A DNA stretch of 64,000 nucleotides from JBEKCD01 sp050015055 (GTDB lineage Archaea; Thermoproteota; Bathyarchaeia; Bathyarchaeales; Bathycorpusculaceae): the NCBI GenBank assembly GCA_050015055.1, contig JBEKCD010000001.1:1-64000 (forward strand), read 5' to 3'. Shown piece after piece: positions 8,907 to 18,028 of the stretch. Under the pieces are notes generated by a model, which had not been told where the DNA came from, ran no database searches, and saw only the letters and a program-made list of their open reading frames with translations. Within the stretch, counting starts at the first letter, position 1; each line of letters starts with the position of its first letter. Both the position numbers and the translations under genes were made by a program.

Positions 8907-9104
8907 ATGCATGAAGAACATGGCGAAGAACACCATGGATATGGCAGGCATTGTTGGCACGAAGGCCACCACGGATATGGACAGTTCACTCGCCGCTTTC
9001 TAACGAAAGAAGAGAAAATCAAGAAACTAGAAGAGTACACACAAGAACTGAAGAACGAGCTTGCAGCAGTACAGGAACGCATCAAAGAACTGAAAGCCAA
9101 ATAG
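8907..9104 (+). CDS. Histidine-rich small protein with C-terminal coiled coil (DUF5320-like)
   Basis: The 65 residues divide into a His/Gly/Glu-rich head (MHEEHGEEHHGYGRHCWHEG) and the conserved block QFTRRFLTKEEKIKKLEEY, which continues into a heptad helix (ELKNELAAVQERIKELKAK). The FxRRFxTxEEK helix is characteristic of small archaeal/bacterial proteins annotated DUF5320, often near metal-cluster or Mrp/Nbp35 genes. The head looks suited to binding Ni, Zn or Cu. ATG at 8907 is used; an in-frame GTG at 8895 is an alternative. The next gene starts 6 bases downstream, so the pair is an operon. Confidence 0.7.
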   Translation: MHEEHGEEHHGYGRHCWHEGHHGYGQFTRRFLTKEEKIKKLEEYTQELKNELAAVQERIKELKAK

Positions 9105-9109
9105 TGTTG

Positions 9110-9622
9110 ATGAAAAGCATGAAGTGGGTAACACGACTATTCGTGCACGTAGATAGAACCGCATGCCCATGGCTAATAAAACGATTCATAGACCCGAAAG
9201 CCGAATTCCTCTTCGTTCCCGTAGAAAAGATTGAAGAGACAGTCAAAAAAGAGAAGGCAATACCCTACGATGCACCAGGAGTCGAACTTGGACATCACGG
9301 AGACAAGTGCAGTTTCGACGCTATCATAGACAAGTACAAGGTAAAAGATCCTGCAGTCCTAGAGTTGGCAAAAATCGTCCGAGCCGCCGACACGGACAAA
9401 ATGGAGATGGCTGCCGAAGCCGCCGGAATGGAAGCCGTCATGACAGGTTTCGGCATCGTTTCAAAAGACGATCATGAAACCATCGCAAAGGCAAGCCCCG
9501 TATATGACGCGCTGCACACAAACTGCAAGCTAAAACTGATTCGTGAGAAATACAAAGCAGAAATCGAAAAACTAGACAGAAAAGAACGAAGAGAATTCTT
9601 AAGAAAGAAACTGGCGGAGTAA
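9110..9622 (+). CDS. ChrB-domain protein (chromate-resistance-type)
   Basis: The protein has 170 residues. WVTRLFVHVDRTACPWLIKRFIDP is the signature of the ChrB C-terminal domain. GVELGHHGDKCSFDAIIDKY, a HxxxxCxFD metal-like site, and a helical tail follow. In bacteria ChrB accompanies the ChrA chromate exporter and senses or reduces chromate. Stand-alone archaeal copies are uncharacterised. No ChrA is nearby, although the divergent MFS gene could be an exporter. ATG at 9110 follows directly on the His-rich protein gene; a second ATG at 9119 is possible. Confidence 0.82.
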   Translation: MKSMKWVTRLFVHVDRTACPWLIKRFIDPKAEFLFVPVEKIEETVKKEKAIPYDAPGVELGHHGDKCSFDAIIDKYKVKDPAVLELAKIVRAADTDKMEMAAEAAGMEAVMTGFGIVSKDDHETIAKASPVYDALHTNCKLKLIREKYKAEIEKLDRKERREFLRKKLAE

Positions 9623-9952
9623 ACCAACCACCATCCTCTTTTCTTTTTGTTGGCTGAGGAAGAATAACAGCAGGGTACGCAGGAAAAGTCTGAACGAGAG
9701 TCTGAAGCTATCCAGCGAAGGCGTCAAATGGGGCCCTCACCCTGTTTTGCCGGCAAAAATGCTCTCGATATACTCCAAGAAAATTCGAATCTCTCCAGTT
9801 GATGCAATCTGGCTAGTGCAATCATTAACCGAGCGCACTCAAGAGTCTGATCTGTAACAGACTCTGGGAAATAAAGTCCGCCTTTCTCTTTTCTGTTTTG
9901 GCGTGAAACGGACGAGTAAAATCTTAAGTGGTCAGTCACTCAATGGACTTGT
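9623..9952. other. Intergenic region without a supportable gene
   Basis: A minus ORF (9724-9939) has no recognisable domain and no start signal. The stretch may hold decayed sequence belonging to the toxin pseudogene that follows, including its missing antitoxin, but nothing can be shown. Confidence 0.3.
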
Positions 9953-10285
9953 ATGGTTCGTAAACCTTCCTCTGCCGTCTTTCGGTCCAAGGAACTTGAC
10001 GATTTTCTGAAGGGTCATAACCCCAGGTTTCGGCGATGGATTGAGGACATGGAAACTGTTCTCAAAGAGAACATGTTTGCGGGAGAGTAGATCAGTAAGA
10101 AGCAGATTCCATCCCAGTACAAAGAACGTTATGGTGTGAACAACTTGTTTCGTTACGCTCATCCTGAGGGATATCGCTAGTGCTACACAATCTCCTGTGA
10201 GGAAGGATTTGGCGTGTGCCCGCACATTCTAGACTTATTGTCCCACGAAGAGTACGACGGGATTTTCGGCTACAGAAAAAGGTGA
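9953..10285 (+). pseudogene. RelE/HigB-like toxin-type gene with two in-frame TAG codons
   Basis: From ATG 9953 the frame is open for 110 codons to TGA at 10283, except for TAG at 10088 and TAG at 10178. The product would read MVRKPSSAVFRSKELDDFLK, then NPRFRRWIEDMETVLKENMFAGE, TAG, ISKKQIPSQYKERYGVNNLF, RYAHPEGYR, TAG, CYTI, then ILDLLSHEEYDGIFGYRKR. The RYxHPEGYR strand and the terminal HEEYDxxFGYRKR are typical of RelE-superfamily mRNA interferase-like proteins. Each TAG is one base from TTG or TCG. No frameshift has accumulated, so inactivation seems recent. Confidence 0.65.
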
Positions 10286-10286
10286 C

Positions 10287-10568
10287 TTATCTAACGCGAA
10301 CACTCGACTTCATGAGGGCTTGGAGCTTTGGATTATTTACCCCCGTGTAGATGATCTCTTTCCCGTTGAATGTTATCTTTCCAGAAGCCTCCAGATAGTC
10401 CAATATACGCTTGAAAGTCTGGTACTGGACCTTTCGAGGCAACTTTTTCCAGAGTTTCGTCCTTGTCGGATAATCCTCAGCGTCTAGGATAGCTTTCTCT
10501 ACCATCAGAATTGTGTCCAACTGTGGCTCATGAAGAGGCACATGAAAAGGCTCAGGAATCGTTTCCAT
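10287..10568 (-). CDS. Winged-helix-like small protein
   Basis: The 93-residue protein has the pattern of a winged helix: ILMVEKAILDAEDYPTRTKL, then LPRKVQYQTFKRILDYLEAS as recognition helix, then GKITFNGKEIIYTG as wing, and a short basic tail. It is probably a DNA-binding regulator. Ten further codons upstream are open to an ATG at 10598, but the TATA-like TTATATAA lies only about 10 bases before that ATG. GAGGGAT stands just before the ATG at 10568, so the shorter form is preferred. It is convergent with the toxin pseudogene. Confidence 0.7.
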   Translation of the reverse strand: METIPEPFHVPLHEPQLDTILMVEKAILDAEDYPTRTKLWKKLPRKVQYQTFKRILDYLEASGKITFNGKEIIYTGVNNPKLQALMKSSVRVR

Positions 10569-10656
10569 TTCAAGATCCCTCGGAACAATACATCCCATAA
10601 CTATTATATAAGTTTATATGATTCTAACTTCTAGATTTGAAGTCTGCGCGCGCGCT

Positions 10657-11394
10657 GAATTCTTTCCTGTTTTTCTGTTTTTGATCAACTGAATAATTTT
10701 CTGCCCTGGAATGATTAAACCAATAGCGGTTTTGACTGAAATATCTGGGCAAACCATTTTTGACCATTTTCGGAACAGCTATGCGCGCGTTTCGTAAGTC
10801 TACGAGACCGTTGTGAGGAGGCCTTTCAACGTGAGTCTAGGCTTTTGAGTTCATTCCTTTCACGTTTTTAGTTTCGCCAAAGAGGAGAACAAACTGCCAA
10901 CGTAACGCGGCTCTGATGCGCGCGCTTTTGCGGCACTGATGGAGGAGGTTAGCAAAGAAATATTACAATACAGTATTACATCTGGCGTTACGGCTGAACA
11001 GCTGAAAGTCAACCCTGGCTACAATCCCTGACTCATACATTGAAAATTACATCTGACATTACAAATAAAAGCGCTGAGTCCACTCTGAACAGCCTTTCAG
11101 CCTGTTTTTCTCCATGGTTTGTTACAATTACAGATTACATCTGACATTACAAGTGAAAAAGAGGGGGGCTCGAGAACACAAACATACGACCCGGCATTGC
11201 AACTGACCCTGGCAAATGAAGAGGCGGAGCCAACTTTCGCACATTAAGAGCAATGAGAAAAATGAAAAACGATCGTACATTCCTGCAGAAGAGGAGATTC
11301 TGGCAGACTCTTGAGGTTCTGATCGCAGGTTTATGTGTAAGCATAAATCTTGATGAGAGGCGTATCTCTGGTTGAAGGTTGAGGAGGTTAGAGA
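10657..11394. repeat. Intergenic region carrying dispersed repeat, copy 2 (10971-11165)
   Basis: The region starts with a GCGCGCGCGC tract (10646-10655) and has a second GC run at 10918. Repeat copy 2 begins CAGTATTACATCTGGCG and contains the TTACATCTGACATTACAA unit at about 11046 and 11133. The 50 bases around CTACAATCCCTGACTC match copy 1 almost exactly. No reading frame is conserved with copy 1. The SD GAGGAGGT for the next gene lies at its right end. Confidence 0.7.
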
Positions 11395-11781
11395 ATGGTG
11401 AAAGGAAGTTTTGTTTTAGGGTTAATCGGCGGAATCTTTGCGATATTGGTAGCCGTGTATGGAATTGCGGTGACGCATTCAATTTTCACAATTGCGGGAC
11501 CATTAGGAAGCAACTTGGTCTATACGTTAGATGGGATTTGTGCAGTTGGAGGCTTTCTTGGCATAGCGGGAGGTGTTTTAGGAAAGAAACTTGGTGGAGA
11601 ATTAATGGTCGCCGAAAGCGCATTAGCGTTGACGGGAGGTATCCTGTTCGGCTTTCCTCTTGGAGTCTTGCCATTCATTCTGATGCTTGCAGGCGGTGTG
11701 CTCGCACTTAGAGAAAAGGTACAAGTAACACCGAAGATTGAGCAAGGGTCGACGTCTAAGCCTAGAAGGCTCAGGAGGTAG
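11395..11781 (+). CDS. Small four-helix membrane protein
   Basis: The 128-residue protein has four glycine-rich hydrophobic segments (about residues 5-25, 43-61, 70-88 and 90-104) and a basic, soluble tail (KIEQGSTSKPRRLRR). The pattern is that of DUF4064-type or similar orphan four-TM proteins seen in archaea and Gram-positive bacteria; transport or sensing is not established. A strong SD (GAGGAGGT) precedes the ATG. The stop is 5 bases before the next ATG, and that gene's SD AGGAGGT overlaps this gene's last codons, so the two are translationally coupled. Confidence 0.78.
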   Translation: MVKGSFVLGLIGGIFAILVAVYGIAVTHSIFTIAGPLGSNLVYTLDGICAVGGFLGIAGGVLGKKLGGELMVAESALALTGGILFGFPLGVLPFILMLAGGVLALREKVQVTPKIEQGSTSKPRRLRR

Positions 11782-11786
11782 CAGCA

Positions 11787-12077
11787 ATGGCAGAGAGGAA
11801 AGCAAAGGCCAAGGAGCATGCAGACAAGAAGTTAAAGCTCATTCCCAGTTCAAGACCAACGAGCAGATACGTAGCGACAGACTATGATGACGATATTAAA
11901 CGGTTTGCGGAGAGCGAAGAAGAATCTGTCGAAATACCAAACCCTAATGACAAGATGCTGTCAAATCTGAGAAGCAGAGTAATTGCACTAAAGAAGACAA
12001 AGAAGGTTGAAAACGTCAAGGTCGTAAGCCGAACAAAAAAAGGGAAATTGACTGAACTATGGCTTGTGAAAAAGTGA
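11787..12077 (+). CDS. Highly charged conserved-type small protein, function unknown
   Basis: The 96 residues are rich in Lys, Glu and Asp. A basic N-terminus (AERKAKAKEHADKKLKL) leads to an acidic middle (DYDDDIKRFAESEEESVEI) and a C-terminal beta-like stretch (VENVKVVSRTKKGKLTELWLVKK). The alternation of basic and acidic blocks suggests a nucleic-acid- or partner-binding role. It has no membrane segment, although its partner in the operon is a membrane protein. It is not recognised as a named family. tRNA-Asn lies 25 bases after the stop on the other strand. Confidence 0.7.
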   Translation: MAERKAKAKEHADKKLKLIPSSRPTSRYVATDYDDDIKRFAESEEESVEIPNPNDKMLSNLRSRVIALKKTKKVENVKVVSRTKKGKLTELWLVKK

Positions 12078-12102
12078 AAGAAAAGCATAGCACGAGGAAA
12101 TG

Positions 12103-12179
12103 TGGCGCCGCCGATAGGACTTGAACCTATGACCGACTGGTTAACAGCCAGCCGCTCTACCTAGCTGAGCTACGGCGGC
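12103..12179 (-). tRNA. tRNA-Asn (GTT)
   Basis: The 77-base gene on the minus strand folds without mismatch in the acceptor stem (GCCGCCG with CGGCGGC). The D stem is GCTC/GAGC, the anticodon stem GCTGG/CCAGT with loop CTGTTAA, and the T arm ATAGG-TTCAAGT-CCTAT. The discriminator is G and CCA is encoded. No intron is present. Confidence 0.97.
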
Positions 12180-12261
12180 TCTCTCAGGATTCACATGCTT
12201 TGAGTTTTGTGGCGGTATTTAAGTCTGCCCATAGACCCTGGGCGCGCTCCCGTTTGATCGC

Positions 12262-13746
12262 TCATGCCTTGACTCTGACGCCCGCTTGCATCATCCTGTA
12301 CTTGGCTATGCTTGCGAACAGTTTGAAGAAAGGCCTTATGGCACGTTCTCTCCAGTTGCTGGAAAAGCCCATGTTGATGAGGTTGCCCAGCCAGTACATA
12401 TCGTGTTCCACACATTTTGTTAACAACTCCTCATGTAGCTTCGTCATGTGCGTGTTCTTGAACCAGTCTTCGTCCTTGAGCCTGCCCATCGGAACGAAGA
12501 ACAAGGGAACAATAAAGCTTCGGAAGGGCTTCAAATCATCCATTAACTCTATCGTCTTGACGAGATCGCTCTCAGTCTCTTCCGGAACCCCCACAATCAG
12601 CGTGCACGCTGGAACGAGCATGTTGTCATGCATGAGCCCCATGCCGGTGCGCACAACCTCAGGCCAGTCTTCAGGTTTGAACGGGTGAGCTTTCGCAGGC
12701 ATGATTTTCTTCGCGAGCTCCGGAGAGCCCGTTTCAAGCCCGATCTCAGCGCCCCACCAGGGCTGTTTCTGCCTTATCATCTCAGCTATTTCAGCCAAAA
12801 GCTTCGGCTTCGAGGCAACAGCCGCCAAAGAACAGTGACTCCAAGATATGCTATTGCATTTTTCAAGAACAGCTTCGTGGAGACTCAAGAGTTTCTCGTC
12901 ATTAGGCAGAGTGTTCTTTGAGCCGTAGAGCATGACATCATCTTGGTGAAGGATAACTCCTCCATTCTTGACTCTGCGGTTTACCCTCATTTCCCTGAGT
13001 ATCTTCTCAATCGGAAACCATCGCAAAGGCCTCACAGTCACGCTGCAGAAGCTGCACCCACGACAGCATCCGCGGCCAATCTCCACCAAACCGTTGATTG
13101 AAGGTCCGACGATTTCAGGTATCTCCTCCAAGCTTGGCGTTTCCCGAACGCTCGTTTGATAGTCAGCAGGAAGTTCCTCACCGTTGACCGCCGCCTTAAA
13201 GATTTTCCCAACGACGTTCTCGGCCTCTCCCTCAATTATGCAGTCTATTCCATAATTCTTAACGAAGTTCGGCCTGTAATGCATCTGCCAAACGCCCGGA
13301 CCGCCCACGATGATCTTCAAGCCCCGTTCTTTTGCCTCCCTAATCTCGGAAGAACCCAGAAGGTTGCGAAAGTGCCGGGCCAAGAACGGTTCCTTCTTCA
13401 TTATGGTTGCCAAAGTGCTCGACGCAGGACCCAAACCGAAAGGATCCATCACGGTAATCCCGAGCACCTTCGCCTCCTTCACGTGCGATTTCAGATGGTC
13501 CGGCGCCACGGTTGAAACGTTAAAACCCTCCTTCACAAGCTGCGCCTCAATCTTTCTCAGCCCATAAGGCGCCTCAACCGGCGCACCCCCTATCGTCTTG
13601 ATAGCTGGAAAGAACAGCTGCTCATACAAGAAGTCCGGGATAAAATTCGACGGAGCACACGTCCCAAAACCCAGAAACTCGTTACGATGATAATCACTCA
13701 TAAGCGTACTGTCGGCAGTCAAAACTATCTTGTCGTTCAAACCCAC
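12262..13746 (-). CDS. B12-binding-domain radical SAM protein
   Basis: The 494-residue protein has an N-terminal Rossmann-like cobalamin-binding-type region (about residues 55-185, with IIVGGPGVWQ and CIIEGEAE). A radical SAM barrel follows, with the cluster motif C227-x3-C231-x2-C234 in GRGCCRGCSFC. GLETGSPELAKKIMP and CTLIVGVPEETESD are typical later strands of the barrel. Such enzymes cleave SAM to a 5'-deoxyadenosyl radical and carry out methylations or other carbon chemistry; the substrate is unknown. The start is GTG at 13746 with GGAGAGA upstream. It is monocistronic, ending close to tRNA-Asn. Confidence 0.9.
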   Translation of the reverse strand: MGLNDKIVLTADSTLMSDYHRNEFLGFGTCAPSNFIPDFLYEQLFFPAIKTIGGAPVEAPYGLRKIEAQLVKEGFNVSTVAPDHLKSHVKEAKVLGITVMDPFGLGPASSTLATIMKKEPFLARHFRNLLGSSEIREAKERGLKIIVGGPGVWQMHYRPNFVKNYGIDCIIEGEAENVVGKIFKAAVNGEELPADYQTSVRETPSLEEIPEIVGPSINGLVEIGRGCCRGCSFCSVTVRPLRWFPIEKILREMRVNRRVKNGGVILHQDDVMLYGSKNTLPNDEKLLSLHEAVLEKCNSISWSHCSLAAVASKPKLLAEIAEMIRQKQPWWGAEIGLETGSPELAKKIMPAKAHPFKPEDWPEVVRTGMGLMHDNMLVPACTLIVGVPEETESDLVKTIELMDDLKPFRSFIVPLFFVPMGRLKDEDWFKNTHMTKLHEELLTKCVEHDMYWLGNLINMGFSSNWRERAIRPFFKLFASIAKYRMMQAGVRVKA

Positions 13747-13897
13747 TGTCTCTCCGAAGGACTAGCAACACTTTCTTTAATTAAAGGATTTGCTCTCACA
13801 ATCCTTTCCCACATTTTGCTCGGAAAGTGAATTCGTGCGCCTTTCCTGAAAGAAATATAAGCAGTTGGAAAGAGAGATCTGGTAAACGGTGGATAAA

Positions 13898-14362
13898 ATG
13901 GTTGAAGAGAAAAAATACACAGAAAAAGAGGTCCACAAAAAGTTTGCAGTCGACTGTTTCAACCTTGTCTGGACGTTTATGGACAGGAAGAACAGAACCA
14001 AAGAAGAAGACGACAAAATGGTTCATGCGGCTCACGCCTCTCGTTTTCATTGGGGAGAAATAGGAACGCCTCTCGAGTTTGAAAGAGGCGAATGGCAGAT
14101 TTCCAGGGTGTACACCGTCGTTAAGAGGCCCGAATCAGCACTCTATCACGCGATGAGATGCTTGGAAATCTGCAGAGAAAACAACATCGGAGACTGGGAC
14201 ATCGCCTTTGCCTATGAAGCAGTGGCCCGAGCATACGCAGTTGCAGGGCAAAAAACAGAGTGCAAGAAGTACATTGAACTGGCAAACAAGGCCGGAGAGC
14301 AAATCAAGACTAAAGGGGACAAGGACTATCTATTCAGCGAACTCAGGACAATAAAATGCTAG
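13898..14362 (+). CDS. Helical conserved hypothetical protein with TPR-like repeats
   Basis: The 154-residue protein is mainly helical. YHAMRCLEICRENNIGDWDIAFAYEAVARAYAVAGQKTECKKYIELANKAGEQI has the helix-pair spacing and small-residue pattern of tetratricopeptide repeats. The N-terminal half (VHKKFAVDCFNLVWTFMDRK, HAAHASRFHWGEIGTPLEFERGEWQISRVY) contains a conserved-looking HAAHASRFHW stretch. The same overall arrangement occurs in bacterial and archaeal orphan proteins of about this length. A TATA-like AAATATAA lies at 13852-13859. ATG at 13898 is preferred to the in-frame GTG at 13889. Confidence 0.72.
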   Translation: MVEEKKYTEKEVHKKFAVDCFNLVWTFMDRKNRTKEEDDKMVHAAHASRFHWGEIGTPLEFERGEWQISRVYTVVKRPESALYHAMRCLEICRENNIGDWDIAFAYEAVARAYAVAGQKTECKKYIELANKAGEQIKTKGDKDYLFSELRTIKC

Positions 14363-14515
14363 AAACGTTACGTGGAAGTCGAGATTCAAACTACTGAATG
14401 ACAAAAACGTGAGAATCTTGAGCTGCCTTCTGGGTCGAAAGTGTAGAGTATGACCTGAGACACGGCAAGATTCTTATTCTCTGTCAGGTCAAAGTACCTT
14501 CGAAGGAAAAGTCAG

Positions 14516-16567
14516 ATGAAAGGCTTCCATCTGGCAGCCCGGACACTTGTGATTCTGCTGGTCTGCGCGGCTTTGTTTCCCATTTTGCAGGAACGCGCTT
14601 TCTCATCAAGCCCCATCTATGTAGACGTCGAACCCAATGCTCTGCCCCCGCTTACTGATGTGAACTCAAGTGTCTATGGCTTGGAAGTTCCGGCAACACC
14701 GTCAGCCATCGGCGACAATTTCACAGTTGAAATACACCTGAGAAACGCAACCGTGACGAACGTCGCAACCGGCGTTGAAGGTGTTGAGGTTCACTTATAC
14801 TTTGGCAACATTCTGGCGTATGCCGTGCCCACCGGGTTTGTGAACAAGATTGGTCAACCGGGCGGAGCGCTTACGGGGCCAAACGTGTTGTACGGCGTTG
14901 ACGCTGGGTTCTTTGATGCTGGTGGCAATCCGGTTTCAAGTCCGCCCTATGCTGGGGCCGTTTACTTTGAGGTTGGAGCCGCCTCATCAGATCAGCCCTG
15001 GAATGGCGCGGACGGCTTGGTGGCGGTGATAAGCTTCCGAATCGTGAAGCAGCCGCAGGGTTCGCTGGGGGAGCCGACAGTTACGTTGCCGCTTGCAAAC
15101 GACTTCACAGACATCGAGACTAATGTAATCGTAGATCCCTACACCAACAACACCATGACCGTGCCAGTGTCCCACGAGCGCATTCTGGGGAGCTTAGTGT
15201 TGGACTCTAATTACGAGCCTCCCGTCAACAACTACACCCTAACAGTTCAAGAGAGTCCTGCGGGCTCTGGAACGGTGGATGTCAACGCAGGCGGAATTAA
15301 TCAGACACCTCCCTACACTTTCCAGAACGGAACAGTCGTTCAAGTGGCGGCATCACCGAACTCTGGCTACAGCTTCACGAACTGGATTCTTGACGCAGCA
15401 AACGCTGGCTCTGCAAACCCATTCAGCATCACCATGAACAGCGCCCACACCGTGACAGCCAACTTCACCTCTGCCTCTCCGCCCCGTGATCTGTCTCCTA
15501 TCACTCTGACTGCGGAACCAACGGCAGTGCCCCCGCTTACAGGTATCAACACCAGCCCCTACGGGTTGGAGATTCCGCCCACACAGATTGCTGTTGGAGA
15601 CACGTTCAAGGTTGAACTCCATCTTCGAAACGCCACTCGAAGCAACGTGCCGCTTGGCATCAGCTACGTTGAAGTGCATTTCTGGTTCGGAAACGCTCTT
15701 GATTACGTGCGACCTCTAAGCTTTGCACCCAACGAGTTCGGCGGCCCCGACGGAGTCCTAAACCCCGACATCCAATTCTCCATCAATCCAGGGTTTCACG
15801 ACGTGAACGGCGATGAGACGCCTTACCCCTACGACGGGGCGGTGAGCTACGACGTTGCAGCAAATTCAACGGGCACCGGTTGGAACGGCGTTGACGGTCT
15901 CCTGGCTGTGCTAACGTTCGAGATTACAAAACAGCCCCAATCTTCTTCGGGCCAAGACACCGTAGGCTTGCCTATGAATTACACCTTCACAGAATTAACG
16001 GACCGCAACGGAAGCACCGTACTGCACGATTGCTTGAACGCAACCACAACGCTGGACAAGGTTTCCCATGACATAGCCGTGACAAACGTTACGCTACTGA
16101 AAACCGTGGTCGGAGAAGGATACCCCATGAACATAAACGTGACCGCTGCGAACCTTGGCAGCGTCAGCGAGGACTTTACTCTCACTGTCTACGCCAACGC
16201 GTCCGTCATGAACTCCCAGACAATCTCACTTGCCAGCGGAAATACCACAACAGTCGCTTTCGTCAGGAATACCACTGGCTTCGCCAAAGGCAACTACACC
16301 ATAAAAGCCGTAGCAGAGGATATCTCTAGGGAGGCAAACACGACAAACAACACGTACACTGCCGGCTCAGTGAAAGTAACTATTCCAGGAGACTTAAATG
16401 GCAACGGAAAAGTTGAGCTTCTCGACTTGATTCGGCTAGGGCTCAGCTTCGGAAGCCACGCCGGTCAGCCAAAATGGAACCCCAATGCAGACATAGACGG
16501 AAACGGAATCGTTGACCAATCTGACGCGAACATACTGGCTCAACACTACGGACAACACTACCCGTAA
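14516..16567 (+). CDS. Secreted protein: two cohesin-like domains, InlB-like repeat, CARDB-like domain, dockerin
   Basis: The 683-residue protein has a signal peptide (residues 1-33). Two homologous cohesin-like beta-sandwiches (about 35-235 and 325-515) share PxAIGDNFTVEIHLRNAT / TQIAVGDTFKVELHLRNAT and end in VAVISFRIVKQPQ / LAVLTFEITKQPQ. Between them lies one InlB-like repeat (GSGTVDVNAGG, then GYSFTNWILD). A CARDB-like domain follows (SHDIAVTNVTLLKTVVG), then a C-terminal dockerin with Ca-binding loops DLNGNGKVE and DIDGNGIVD, ending HYGQHYP. Having both cohesin-like and dockerin parts suggests self-assembly or scaffolding at the cell surface. The cohesin assignment is by pattern. Confidence 0.82.
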   Translation: MKGFHLAARTLVILLVCAALFPILQERAFSSSPIYVDVEPNALPPLTDVNSSVYGLEVPATPSAIGDNFTVEIHLRNATVTNVATGVEGVEVHLYFGNILAYAVPTGFVNKIGQPGGALTGPNVLYGVDAGFFDAGGNPVSSPPYAGAVYFEVGAASSDQPWNGADGLVAVISFRIVKQPQGSLGEPTVTLPLANDFTDIETNVIVDPYTNNTMTVPVSHERILGSLVLDSNYEPPVNNYTLTVQESPAGSGTVDVNAGGINQTPPYTFQNGTVVQVAASPNSGYSFTNWILDAANAGSANPFSITMNSAHTVTANFTSASPPRDLSPITLTAEPTAVPPLTGINTSPYGLEIPPTQIAVGDTFKVELHLRNATRSNVPLGISYVEVHFWFGNALDYVRPLSFAPNEFGGPDGVLNPDIQFSINPGFHDVNGDETPYPYDGAVSYDVAANSTGTGWNGVDGLLAVLTFEITKQPQSSSGQDTVGLPMNYTFTELTDRNGSTVLHDCLNATTTLDKVSHDIAVTNVTLLKTVVGEGYPMNINVTAANLGSVSEDFTLTVYANASVMNSQTISLASGNTTTVAFVRNTTGFAKGNYTIKAVAEDISREANTTNNTYTAGSVKVTIPGDLNGNGKVELLDLIRLGLSFGSHAGQPKWNPNADIDGNGIVDQSDANILAQHYGQHYP

Positions 16568-17422
16568 GAGCCACGGGTCACGGAAAGACACCCTGCAATC
16601 CATGAGCGCGCTGCTTGTCTCTAAATAGAGTGTTGAAGCGTGTTAGTGGAAGTGTATCGGCGCATACGAGGCTGTTAGGCAATAGATCGCCTTAACCCCC
16701 GCCGTGTTGCAGTGCAGCGTTACATCTGGCCTTGCAAACAGAGAGGGGGCTTGAGAAGATTGTCACAAAACAACATTACAACAGACAACACAAAAAAAGG
16801 AAACGCGTCAACCGTGAAGCACTCGTTCAGCCTGTTTTGAACATCGTTTGTCATAAAGCAACATTACAACTAACCTCACAATCGGAGAGAGGGGGGTCGA
16901 CCCTGCAAGACAGCGTGCTTCTCCGTGCGCTTCACAGCCTGCTGCGCTCCGCCTTGAAAAGGGAAGCAGCAGGAAACCAGTGAAAGGAAGGTCGTCCCAC
17001 CAACACGCTTCAACACACAATAAAGGGACAAGTCAGCGCGCAACGATGATTCAAGAACTGTTACCACGCGGCATTGCCACGGTTGTTACCAACAAACACC
17101 GGGGAAGACTCCGAAGGAAGCAGATTTCACGGAATTTCTCCATGATTTGTTACCACACAACATTACCACGGCTGTTACCAGCAAAGACCGGGGGGTCGCC
17201 CACGCAACATTGCAATTTTACAATTCAATATTACAAAAAATGTAAATAAAAAAAGACGGGGGCCCCGACAATACAGCATCACAACGTAACCTGCAACAGG
17301 GTGTATTTTTCTTCGGTTTGAAAGTATATATCTGACGTTTTCAATGGAGTGCCGTCAGTGCACGATAGGAGAGAGAACGTTGAGGCTTTGGGCATAAACG
17401 TCTTGAGGCGTGGTACTGTCTG
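16568..17422. repeat. 855-base noncoding region with dispersed repeat, copy 3
   Basis: Units related to TTACATCTGNCxTTxCAA recur at about 16720, 16770, 16862, 17060 and 17150. They are interspersed with runs of G (GAGAGGGGG and GGGGGTCG). The block 17191-17280 matches 1589-1678. Small ORFs across the region are not conserved and have no start signals. A TATA-like AAGTATATATC at about 17321 could serve the following gene. Confidence 0.7.
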
Positions 17423-17866
17423 GTGTCGCAAACGAGAGTGGGTTTTTGCTACCCAAGAGGTGTGTGCTTTCAGTGCACGAGATGTGCACTCTGCTGTGGA
17501 GACACGAAAAGCCGAACGAGGCGCATCATGCTTCTGACGAAAGATGCTCGGACGATATCTGAGGCCATTTTGAAGCCTGTTGAGACTTTCGCAACAGAGA
17601 CCAGCGGCAACGGACCCTACGTTTACGAAATGAGAAAAACGCGGGAAGAGGGCAAATGCACTTTCCTCAAAGGAACGGACTGCAGCATCTACGCCGTGAG
17701 GCCTCTGGTGTGCAGGTTTTACCCATTCGAGCTAGTCACACTGAAAGACGGGAAACCCAGGTTCTTCTGCACAGAAGAATGCCCCGGAATTGGAAAAGGC
17801 AAGAGGCTCGAAAGAGAGTACTTCGAAAACCTGTTCAAGCGAGCTTACGATCAACTGAGGAGATAG
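17423..17866 (+). CDS. YkgJ-family cysteine cluster protein
   Basis: The 147-residue protein carries the metal-chelating pattern FQCTRCALCCGD (residues about 15-26), then KCTFLKGTDCSIYAVRPLVCRFYPFE and a final CTEECPG. This spacing of eight conserved cysteines defines the YkgJ/UPF0153 zinc- or iron-chelating domain found across bacteria and archaea. The role is unknown, although metal-cluster handling is the usual proposal. The start is GTG at 17423; the frame is closed by a TGA at 17381, so a much longer protein is excluded. Confidence 0.87.
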   Translation: MSQTRVGFCYPRGVCFQCTRCALCCGDTKSRTRRIMLLTKDARTISEAILKPVETFATETSGNGPYVYEMRKTREEGKCTFLKGTDCSIYAVRPLVCRFYPFELVTLKDGKPRFFCTEECPGIGKGKRLEREYFENLFKRAYDQLRR

Positions 17867-18028
17867 AAGACAGGGAATCTGAACAGACACCTTTCGTGAC
17901 ACGACTGCGGCGCGCGCGATACTGTCTAGATCGATTTGAAACTGAAGTTGGGGGCAGATTCACTCTTTAACTGCATGGCGTGTTGCTTTCGCTAACGTCT
18001 CGGAGACGGCCACATTTCGTCTGGGTGC

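Noticed and set aside
9724..9939. 71-codon minus ORF as possible antitoxin
   Set aside because: Wrong strand for the adjacent toxin remnant, and no antitoxin fold visible.
9953..10285. Pyrrolysine recoding of TAG
   Set aside because: TAG ends alba, the OB-fold gene, the YkgJ gene and others, so it is a normal stop here; no Pyl genes are seen.
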